Origin: a bacterium
Lineage (GTDB): Bacteria; Patescibacteriota; Minisyncoccia; Minisyncoccales; JAGGXC01
NCBI GenBank assembly: GCA_021163265.1
Contig: JAGGXC010000015.1
Coordinates: 1 to 48,212 of the forward strand
DNA: 48,212 nucleotides
Direction of reading: 5' to 3'
Part shown: positions 19,501-26,719 of the stretch, piece after piece
Layout: each line of letters starts with the position of its first letter
How positions within the stretch are numbered: position 1 is the stretch's first letter
The notes under the pieces: model-generated
What the model was told of the DNA's origin: nothing
Seen by the model: only the letters and a program-made list of their open reading frames with translations
Databases searched by the model: none
Made by a program: the position numbers and the translations under genes

Positions 19501-19672
19501 TGGTGTTGATGCTACTAGTTCTTCAAGTAACCTGGTTGAACTTGATCTTTCCAAACCCACTTCCCATCCTTCTAATTCAACTGATGATGTTTATTGGGGA
19601 TTAGAGATTCCTATACCTCAGCCCGCAGGAAATTATTCAGGAACTATTACTTTTTCGGCTACAAATGATTGA
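16589..19672 (+). CDS. Large exported surface protein (about 1027 aa) with DNRLRE/CBM-like and C-terminal Cys-containing beta modules
   Basis: Start set to ATG 16589 (MNPKNSFLTLSFKKIETLLLLVVAGIFVFAIQANS), because the ORF-track N-terminus from 16379 is an alternate reading of the upstream gene; SYYAGSGDGYVAHSASTWSAVHDA...ARSFFPFDTSGLPDDSVVVSASLYVYG. Confidence 0.75.
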   Translation: MNPKNSFLTLSFKKIETLLLLVVAGIFVFAIQANSEYRMISPDIELQTISYPQKISVSLKENSKETIEGEAEITDPYLIRFSGNEFLERNISFQTGFNGLDISIETDKPLFKKENFYQRQSFSEKFRKFVGGKTLPQFRLIKSITSREDGFGEIIHFAGLDFNISYVREEKLKEKDIKQIVSLKNKTSEPLLVSLVFKNKIKADKVYWGGRRHFFSPLPEKVSPFSLVEFYGDDKTHTIGYDISDISSSKHPQMWIQREGSDNLLILSVDIYLPPQSSDQFSGVYKLTALPLAADEDSGFVVERGATWNSYYNPMTKKFIYKVTTSPLNYRDKKGEWKPINLSIKELESPYCFGVSCYNYGLEENYFKTYFNAKGEVLSFNPDGYWMKTTIVDLDIYDPLIKGFYSISKGTFNFSPRISKSHFSYPGIYKSLEGKSHRLNYDINSSSVIEEYIIETRDSLPSFEEFSEEQINNMYLGVVSAFEIDDSLQIELVYKHRSKEIWNRNLGERRDIESINFYSQDGNLQFRIEEAFATDENGERIPVSYMIDYNKGKYIIRKMVPLSWLLDSKRAYPIVIDPTASYYAGSGDGYVAHSASTWSAVHDAGTGTQANSTASSYNDGLSVGYNGINRTYNIARSFFPFDTSGLPDDSVVVSASLYVYGRYSEIPVPPGSDVSAQKGTQGTSLTTDDYDAFSGSTYGTTSWSNDGYNTISFNSTGRSDINKTGTTYICCREYSHDYLNVSPGSHIYHNGVCYSEYTGTSNDPYLYITYDNPPQVGTITLNGGNPITLIENSTTSVVATATVSDADGYSDIGKYGGKLYRSGVGSSCSWNDNNCYKGSCSLSSCAGTSCILTCNFKLWFHADPTDSGTWASEWWEVKLDVLDSYNIEDSGTTSQELNSLQALSVSPSSFDYGTLNPGENTGTLNQTTTITNTGNIAIDAYIYGTDLTSGSDNIPISYQEYSTSSGVSYGSGVDATSSSSNLVELDLSKPTSHPSNSTDDVYWGLEIPIPQPAGNYSGTITFSATND
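18901..19669 (+). repeat. Copy A of a duplicated secreted module (protein-level repeat)
   Basis: PPQVGTITLNGGNPITLIENSTTSV...DDVYWGLEIPIPQPAGNYSGTITFSA aligns with copy B in the next ORF. Confidence 0.88.
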
Positions 19673-19718
19673 GGAGTTTTCCACAATATATTATATTCTG
19701 CAGAAATTCAAAAAATAT

Positions 19719-19726
19719 GTTATAAT
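19719..19726 (+). promoter_or_regulatory. Putative extended -10 promoter for the 19786 gene
   Basis: TG-T-TATAAT in a 113-bp intergenic region, about 60 nt upstream of the ATG. Confidence 0.45.
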
Positions 19727-19785
19727 AAATAAAAATATTAATTTAATATAGGAAATAAACTAATAACACAGAAACTGCAGAAATT

Positions 19786-20694
19786 ATGTCTCCTCAAACA
19801 AAAATTTCTCTTTCTTGGTTGGTGGTATTTTTGATGTATGGTGTAATAGCTATAGGGGCTACAATTATTTTGAAAGATGTGTTAGCAGATACAATTCAGT
19901 CATCTGTTACTGTAGGTAATGAACCTCCTACAGTAGGAACAGTAATTCTGAATGGAGGTAATGATATTGTACTTGCAGAAAACACTACTGTTACCGTGAT
20001 AGGCACTACTACCGTAACTGACGGTAATGGTTATAACGATATTACAGCAGTTACTTCTACGCTTTATCTTAACAATACCACCTGTTCTAGCGGTCTGGCT
20101 GATCCCAATTGGTGTTATTATATAAGCAGTTGTGCTACAAGTAACTGTTCAGGAAGCAGTTGTGATGTAACCTGTTCAGCAAATGTATGGTTTATTGCAG
20201 AACCTACATCGCCAACCACTTCTTATCCATCCGCTGATTGGCAGATGGATATTACCGTAGTAGACAGCGGTAACAACACTGATACCGGAACAACAAGTCA
20301 AGAATTATTGACTCTTTATGCTTTGGATGTAGATGGTTCGATTAGTTATGGAACTATTTATCCTGGAGGGACAAGCACAGAGCAGTTAACTCATGCCACT
20401 AATACTGGGAATTATCAAATAGATGTAGCGCTATCAGGTGTAGATATGGATGATGGATCGGGACATACGATTGCCGTGGGTCAGCAGAAATATTCGAGTT
20501 CTTCGAATATGGGAGATTGGGTAGGTACTGCGTTAACTACCACAGCTTCTCCATATAATCTTGATTTACCGAAACCAACTGCTACTACTTCAAACAGCTA
20601 CGATGATCTTTACTGGATGATTAAGATTCCTGATCCCCAATACCCTGGTACTTACACTGGAACTAATACAATAAGCGCTATAGACGCAATATAA
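19786..20694 (+). CDS. Secreted protein consisting mostly of copy B of the duplicated module
   Basis: Signal/TM N-terminus, then PPTVGTVILNGGNDIVLAENTTVTV...DDLYWMIKIPDPQYPGTYTGTNTISA. Confidence 0.8.
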   Translation: MSPQTKISLSWLVVFLMYGVIAIGATIILKDVLADTIQSSVTVGNEPPTVGTVILNGGNDIVLAENTTVTVIGTTTVTDGNGYNDITAVTSTLYLNNTTCSSGLADPNWCYYISSCATSNCSGSSCDVTCSANVWFIAEPTSPTTSYPSADWQMDITVVDSGNNTDTGTTSQELLTLYALDVDGSISYGTIYPGGTSTEQLTHATNTGNYQIDVALSGVDMDDGSGHTIAVGQQKYSSSSNMGDWVGTALTTTASPYNLDLPKPTATTSNSYDDLYWMIKIPDPQYPGTYTGTNTISAIDAI

Positions 20695-20707
20695 ATTGTA
20701 AAGAGAA

Positions 20708-21628
20708 ATGAAGAAAACTCTTCTAATTATTTCGATCTTGCTTTTTTGTCTGTTTGGCTTTGTTAATTGGAGCAATGCGGGATTTGGTATTACTCCTCCT
20801 GATATTATTAATGAACATCTTGTTCCAGGTTCTTCTTTTGAAGAAACTATTTATTTAACAAGAGGAGATCCTGATGAGGAATTGACTGCCCAAGTTATTA
20901 TCAACGATTCTCCGATAAAGGATTGGATAACCATTGAGAAAGGCGAAAGATTTCCTTTGCCTAAAGGTAAGAAAATCGTTCCGATGAAAGTGTTGATTAA
21001 TGTTCCTTCAGGTGCTGAGTACGGTAAATATAAAGGAACAATCACAATAAAAGCTGTTCCCTCAAAAAACAAAGGAGGGCAGGTTTCTACTATTTTAGCA
21101 GGAACGGTAGATATTGAACTTCTAGTTACTCAGGAAACCTTTTCAGATTTTAAAGTTAAAATCATAAGTATTCCTTCGGAAATCGAACAGAACAGTCCAT
21201 TAGTTATTTCGATCAAATTAGAGAATTTAGGTAATCAGAAAACCAGACCTTCAAAAGTCCATTTAGATATATATGATCTTTATCATAAAAAAATCTTAAA
21301 ATCTGAAGATGTCTATCAATTCAAAGGATGGGTTGAACCTTTTCAAACTGGAATTGTTGAAGCTCAATCTTTGCTTGATTTAGATTTAGGAGAGTATTGG
21401 GCAGATATTTCAGTTTATAAGGGAGAAGAAAAAGTAGATTTTGCCAAGGTGTATTTCAAAATAGTTCCTCAAGGATCAAAACCTGTTTCTAAAATGCGGA
21501 GGTCGTTGTTTTCGTATTTCCCTCCTACTTTAGTTGAATTTATTTCTTTATTGATAGTCTTGATCATTGGTATAATAATTGCTTTGCTTCTAAGAAAAAA
21601 GCCAAGAAAAAGGAAAAGAAAGATCTAA
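20708..21628 (+). CDS. Membrane-anchored Ig-like protein, DUF916/WxL-interacting-protein-like
   Basis: Signal peptide, GFGITPPDIINEHLVPGSSFEETIYL...YGKYKGTITIKA, C-terminal TM and basic tail RKKPRKRKRKI. Confidence 0.6.
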   Translation: MKKTLLIISILLFCLFGFVNWSNAGFGITPPDIINEHLVPGSSFEETIYLTRGDPDEELTAQVIINDSPIKDWITIEKGERFPLPKGKKIVPMKVLINVPSGAEYGKYKGTITIKAVPSKNKGGQVSTILAGTVDIELLVTQETFSDFKVKIISIPSEIEQNSPLVISIKLENLGNQKTRPSKVHLDIYDLYHKKILKSEDVYQFKGWVEPFQTGIVEAQSLLDLDLGEYWADISVYKGEEKVDFAKVYFKIVPQGSKPVSKMRRSLFSYFPPTLVEFISLLIVLIIGIIIALLLRKKPRKRKRKI

Positions 21629-21662
21629 AATCGAGGGAAGACCTTTTTAAAAAATATTTTAC

Positions 21663-23276
21663 GTGAATGCAGATATTAAAATTCCTCAGATTGTATTAAA
21701 ATCTGTTTTCTCCTTCCTTTTTTTAGGAGTAACTTTAATATTGCTCTTTTCTTTTTTTTCTGAAACTCTAAGGGTACCCAATTTTTTGAAGCAAGTTTTG
21801 GCTTTAACTATAACTCCCTCTGTTACTACTGTTTCTTTACCTCCTCCTCAAAACCTTTCAGTTACTGCTGTAAGTTCTTCTCAGATTGATTTAACTTGGG
21901 ATTTGGTTGCTGGAGCAAGTTATTATAATATCTACAGAGATAATAATCTTGTCGCATCTTCTACAGTTTCTTCTTATTCTGATACGGGTCTGTCTCCTTC
22001 TACTACTTATACATACAATGTTTCTGCCGTGGATGTTTCAGGTATGGAATCACCCAAAAGTTCTTCTGTTTCAGCCACCACCTTATCAGCTCCTGCACCT
22101 CCTCCTTCAGAAGAAGGAGGAGGTGCTCTTCCACTTATTCCTCCAACCCCTGAGGTTTCTGAAAAGTCTATAGTGATTAATAAAGGAGCAACGTGGACAA
22201 ATTCTCGAGAGGTTTCCTTGACAATTTCGGCTAAACAGGCATATCAAATGGCAATTAGCAATAGTATTGATTTCCCGGGTGGGATTTGGGAGGATTACAC
22301 TACTTCAAAGAAATGGATACTAACTGAAGGTGATGGCAAAAAAACTGTTTATGCTAAATTCAGAAGTTTTTCGGGAGGCGTCTCTGAGATAGTGTCGGAT
22401 TCCATTATTTTAGATACTATGCCTCCCGCTAATATCCTAAATTTAGAAGCAATTCCTGGCAACCAGCAGATTCTTCTTAAATGGGAAGCGCCTCCTGATA
22501 AAGATTTCGCTGGAGTAAGAATAATGGGATCTTTAGAATTCTTTCCTGCTAATCCTTGGGATGGAATTTTAGTATATCAAGGATCAAAAACATCATTTCT
22601 TGCTGTAGGACTTACTAATGGAAAAAGATATTATTATACTGTCTTCTCTTACGATAAAGCAGGAAATTTTTCATCTGGAGCAATAGTTTCAGCAGTTCCT
22701 TTAAAGGAAGAGATTCCTCCAATTACTCCTGTTCCTCCAATTATTCCTTCCACTCCAATTCCTTCCCCTTTTCCTCCTACTTCTGTGGCACCTATACCGT
22801 CCGGGATTGAGGAACTGGAACTCTCTGATTTTGACTTCTGGCAAGAGGGTAAGAAAATTATTCCTCAACACAACAAAGTTGTTATCAGAAACGACCTTTT
22901 ACTAACTATTTCTATTGATTACGAGAAAGTGCCAGAAGTTTTGAAGACTATAATGATTACTTTAAGAAAAGAAGATAAATCTTTCTCTTTTCTCTTGAGA
23001 TTGAATAAACAGTCCACTCGTTATGAGGCGACAATTGTACCTCCAAACAAAACCGGCGAGATGCCATTTATAATTGAAGTTCTTGATTATAGAAATCAGA
23101 GTTTTAAGAAAATTTCTGGTTCTTTTGAATTAATAGCTCCAAAAGAAGAGATCAAAAAATATAAAAAAATAGATCTTTCGTTTTTAGTTTGGTTGGTGGT
23201 TCTTCTAATCATTTTAGTTTTGCTTACATACTATATATGGAAAAAATATATATCTTCAGGAAACTTTACTCTTTAA
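21663..23276 (+). CDS. Fibronectin type III domain surface protein with Pro-rich linkers and C-terminal TM
   Basis: GTG start; Fn3 PPPQNLSVTAVSSSQIDLTWDLVAGASYYNIYRDNNLVASSTVSSYSDTGLSPSTTYTYNVSAVD; INKGATWTNSREVSLTISA module; C-terminal TM. Confidence 0.8.
   Translation: MNADIKIPQIVLKSVFSFLFLGVTLILLFSFFSETLRVPNFLKQVLALTITPSVTTVSLPPPQNLSVTAVSSSQIDLTWDLVAGASYYNIYRDNNLVASSTVSSYSDTGLSPSTTYTYNVSAVDVSGMESPKSSSVSATTLSAPAPPPSEEGGGALPLIPPTPEVSEKSIVINKGATWTNSREVSLTISAKQAYQMAISNSIDFPGGIWEDYTTSKKWILTEGDGKKTVYAKFRSFSGGVSEIVSDSIILDTMPPANILNLEAIPGNQQILLKWEAPPDKDFAGVRIMGSLEFFPANPWDGILVYQGSKTSFLAVGLTNGKRYYYTVFSYDKAGNFSSGAIVSAVPLKEEIPPITPVPPIIPSTPIPSPFPPTSVAPIPSGIEELELSDFDFWQEGKKIIPQHNKVVIRNDLLLTISIDYEKVPEVLKTIMITLRKEDKSFSFLLRLNKQSTRYEATIVPPNKTGEMPFIIEVLDYRNQSFKKISGSFELIAPKEEIKKYKKIDLSFLVWLVVLLIILVLLTYYIWKKYISSGNFTL
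22095..22126. repeat. Perfect 14-bp inverted repeat within a coding linker
   Basis: GCACCTCCTCCTTC-AGAA-GAAGGAGGAGGTGC, encoding APPPSEEGGGA. Confidence 0.95.
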
Positions 23277-23282
23277 TAAAGG

Positions 23283-23311
23283 TTGACAAATTTTTTAAAA
23301 AATAATAATAT
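23283..23311 (+). promoter_or_regulatory. Putative rpoBC promoter
   Basis: TTGACA (23283-23288) - N17 - TAATAT (23306-23311), followed by a leader of about 180 nt. Confidence 0.5.
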
Positions 23312-23429
23312 TTATATTAGTGCAAGAAATTCGAGAAAGGATATTACTTCTAAAACATCCAAAAAGAAAGAATTTTTTGGATGCGTGCTTTTATCTTGAA
23401 TTTTATTTTTTAAAAAATTAAAATATACT

Positions 23430-23470
23430 TACCCTAAATTAATATGCTGAGTTAGGGTATTTTCTCTATT
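23430..23470 (+). promoter_or_regulatory. Terminator/attenuator-like hairpin in the rpoB leader
   Basis: TACCCTAA-N14-TTAGGGTA followed by TTTTCTCTATT, within the 5' leader of rpoB. Confidence 0.5.
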
Positions 23471-23500
23471 GTTTTTGTTTTTTAAATCGTTAAAACTATT

Positions 23501-26500
23501 ATGGAGAAAATAAAATTTAAGAATTTCTCAAAAGCAAAAGTCCGTTTAGATCTCCCGTATTTACTTGCTATACAAAAGGATAGCTGGAAATGGTTTTTAG
23601 AAAAAGGATTAAAAGAGCTTTTTGTTGAAGTATCTCCTATAAGAGATTTTACGGGGAAAGAATTGGAATTGTGGTTTTTAGACTACAAGCTTGGGAAGCC
23701 AAAGTATAAATCAGATATAGAAGCAAAGCTTAATAATGATTCTTATGAGGCTCCCCTGAGAGCAAAGGTAAAGCTTGTAAACTTAAAAACAAAAGAAGAA
23801 AAAACTCAGGAAGTATTTTTGAGCGACTTCCCTCTTTTAACCGAAAGAGGAACTTTTATTGTTAATGGAGTGGAGAGGATAGTTATTTCTCAACTTATTC
23901 GCTCTCCTGGTGCTTTTTTTGTTCTTTCGGGAACAAAAGAGGATAAAAAATTATTTGGTGCCAAGATTATTCCTAATAGAGGGAGTTGGTTAGAATTTGA
24001 TACCGAGCATTCAGGAGTGATTTCAGTAAAAATAGACAGGAAACGAAAAATTCCTGCCACTGCTCTTCTGAGAGCTTTTGGAATAGAAGAGGATAAAAAA
24101 ATCAAAGAGCTATTTGAAGATGTAGATAAAGGAGAGAAAAAGTTTATTGAGGAAACTTTACGTCAAGATTTTACTCATAATAGAGAAGAAGCTTTAGTTG
24201 AAATTTATAAACATCTGCGACCTGGAGATATGGCTATGCCTGATACAGCAAGAGAGTTGCTGGAGAATATGTTTTTTAATTTTGATAGATATGACTTATC
24301 GAAGGTAGGAAGATGGAAGATGAGACAAAGGATTCCTGAGTTGCAAAAAGACAAAGATAAAAGCATTGGTATTAAAGATAGAACTCTTAAAGTGGAAGAT
24401 ATAGTTGCGGTGATGCGAGAGATTATCCGTTTAAATAACGATCCTCAAGCAAAACCTGATCAGATAGATCATTTAGGTAACAGGAGAGTCAGAACATTAG
24501 GTGAATTTTTGCAAAATCGGCTAAGGGTAGGAATAATGAGGATGGAGAGGATTATTCAGAACAAAATGTCTACTTTGGACACTCGCACACTTACTCCTAT
24601 TCAGCTTATAAATCCTCGTCCTTTTATGGCGGTAGTTAAAGAATTTTTTAGTTCCTCTCAGTTTTCTCAATTTATGGATAACGAGAATCCATTGGCTGAG
24701 TTGGAACATAAAAGAAGGTTATCTGCTACAGGTCCCGGAGGCTTGACAAGAGAGAGGGCCGGATTTGAGGTAAGAGATGTTCAGCCTTCTCATTATGGAA
24801 GAATTTGTCCTATTCAAACCCCTGAAGGACCAAATATTGGTTTGGTAAACCATTTGGCTGGTTATGCTCGGATTAATTCTTTTGGATTTATAGAAACACC
24901 ATATTTTAAAGTAAAGGATGGTAAGGTTACTTCTGAAATTCACTATCTTTTAGCTTTTGAAGAAGAAAAATATAATATTGCTCACGGAGGAGTTCCAATT
25001 GATGATAATGGTCGAATTATACCCAAAAAGGTTGAGGCACGTCGGAGAGGAGAACCGGCCGTGGTGGAGAGAGAAAAAATTGATTTCATTGATGTTTCTC
25101 CTGAGCAACCAATTTCTATTGCTACTTCTCTTATTCCTTTTCTCCAAAACGATGATGCAAACCGAGCTTTAATGGGATCAAATATGCAGCGGCAAGCTGT
25201 TCCTTTGATTAATCCTCAAATGCCCTTAGTAATGACTGGAGTTGAGAGAAGAGTAGCTCTGGACTCTGGGCAAGAGCTTATAGCTAGTGAAGATGGTGTA
25301 GTAGAAGAAGTAGATGCTAATCATATTAAGATTAAAACAAAATCAGGCTCCTATAAGAATTATGAATTGAGGGTATTTATGCGAAGCAATCAATATACTT
25401 GTTTTCATCAGCGTCCAGTTGTAAAAAAGGGGCAGAAAGTCAAAAAAGGGGATATTCTAGCAGATGGAGGAGCTATTGATAAAGGACACCTTGCTTTAGG
25501 AAGTAATGTATTAGTTGCTTTCTTGCCTTTCTATGGTGAGAATTTTGAAGATGCTATAGTAATTTCTGACAGGTTAGTCAAAGAAGATGTTTATTCTTCT
25601 ATTCATATAGAGAACTTTAGTTGTGACGTAAGAGAAACAAAACTTGGCCCAGAGATTACTACCTATGATATTCCTAATGTAGGAGAAGAAAAACTAAAGG
25701 ATTTAGACGAAGAAGGTATTGTGAGGGTAGGAGCTGAGGTTGGACCAAATGATATCTTAGTAGGCAAGATTTCTCCAAAAGGAAAAGAAACACTTACAGC
25801 AGAGGAAAGGTTGCTGAGTGCAATCTTTGGTGAAAAAGCAAAAGATGTTAAGGATACCTCGCTTCGGATGGAACACGGAAAAAGAGGAAGAGTAGTAAGA
25901 GTAAAAGTTTTTGAAAGAGGTGAAGCCAATCTTGAACCAGGGGTTATTAAAAGGGTAGAAGTAGAAGTAGCTCAGCTAAGAAAAATTACTTCTGGTGATA
26001 AGCTGGCTGGACGTCATGGAAACAAAGGAGTAGTTTCCAAGGTGCTTCCTCCAGAAGAGATGCCTTTCTTGGAAGATGGTACTCCTGTTGATATCATTTT
26101 GAGTCCTTTGAGTGTTGTGTCAAGAATGAATTTGGGGCAGATTTTGGAAACCCATCTTGGGTGGGCAGCAAAGAAATTAGGATATCATGCTATTACTCCT
26201 GCTCTTACAGGAGCAACTGAAGTAGATATTAAAAAAGAATTAAGAGAGGCAGGTTTAGATGAAGACGGTAAAGTAGTTCTTTATGATGGTCAGACAGGAG
26301 AGCCTTATCCTGAAAAAATAACTGTTGGTTGGATCTATATGATGAAGCTTATTCATATGGTTGAAGACAAAGTTCATATGAGAGCAATTGGTCCTTATTC
26401 TTTAATTACTCAACAACCGTTGGGAGGTAAAGCTCAGTTCGGAGGACAAAGATTCGGAGAGATGGAGGTTTGGGCGCTTGAAGGTTATGGTGCTGCATAT

Positions 26501-26713
26501 TCTTTGCAGGAAATGCTTACTATAAAGTCAGACGATGTAGGAGGAAGAGCGGCAGCTTATGAGGCAATTCTTAAAGGTGAAAAGATATCTACTCCTAATC
26601 TTCCTGCTTCGTTTAATCTGCTAGTAAACGAGCTAAAATCATTAGCTTTAGGGGTAGAGATTAAAACAAAACAAACAAAAGAAATTGCAGAGAACAAAAA
26701 AATTAAAAAATAA
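23501..26713 (+). CDS. rpoB: DNA-directed RNA polymerase subunit beta
   Basis: RPFMAVVKEFFSSSQFSQFMDNENPLAELEHKRRLSATGPGGLTRERAGFEVRDVQPSHYGRICPIQTPEGPNIGL. Confidence 0.99.
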   Translation: MEKIKFKNFSKAKVRLDLPYLLAIQKDSWKWFLEKGLKELFVEVSPIRDFTGKELELWFLDYKLGKPKYKSDIEAKLNNDSYEAPLRAKVKLVNLKTKEEKTQEVFLSDFPLLTERGTFIVNGVERIVISQLIRSPGAFFVLSGTKEDKKLFGAKIIPNRGSWLEFDTEHSGVISVKIDRKRKIPATALLRAFGIEEDKKIKELFEDVDKGEKKFIEETLRQDFTHNREEALVEIYKHLRPGDMAMPDTARELLENMFFNFDRYDLSKVGRWKMRQRIPELQKDKDKSIGIKDRTLKVEDIVAVMREIIRLNNDPQAKPDQIDHLGNRRVRTLGEFLQNRLRVGIMRMERIIQNKMSTLDTRTLTPIQLINPRPFMAVVKEFFSSSQFSQFMDNENPLAELEHKRRLSATGPGGLTRERAGFEVRDVQPSHYGRICPIQTPEGPNIGLVNHLAGYARINSFGFIETPYFKVKDGKVTSEIHYLLAFEEEKYNIAHGGVPIDDNGRIIPKKVEARRRGEPAVVEREKIDFIDVSPEQPISIATSLIPFLQNDDANRALMGSNMQRQAVPLINPQMPLVMTGVERRVALDSGQELIASEDGVVEEVDANHIKIKTKSGSYKNYELRVFMRSNQYTCFHQRPVVKKGQKVKKGDILADGGAIDKGHLALGSNVLVAFLPFYGENFEDAIVISDRLVKEDVYSSIHIENFSCDVRETKLGPEITTYDIPNVGEEKLKDLDEEGIVRVGAEVGPNDILVGKISPKGKETLTAEERLLSAIFGEKAKDVKDTSLRMEHGKRGRVVRVKVFERGEANLEPGVIKRVEVEVAQLRKITSGDKLAGRHGNKGVVSKVLPPEEMPFLEDGTPVDIILSPLSVVSRMNLGQILETHLGWAAKKLGYHAITPALTGATEVDIKKELREAGLDEDGKVVLYDGQTGEPYPEKITVGWIYMMKLIHMVEDKVHMRAIGPYSLITQQPLGGKAQFGGQRFGEMEVWALEGYGAAYSLQEMLTIKSDDVGGRAAAYEAILKGEKISTPNLPASFNLLVNELKSLALGVEIKTKQTKEIAENKKIKK

Positions 26714-26719
26714 ATTTCT

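Noticed and set aside
21907-22173. 88-aa Leu-rich ORF inside the Fn3 gene
   Set aside because: Alternate frame of a clear Fn3 domain; Leu-rich from CTT/TCT bias.
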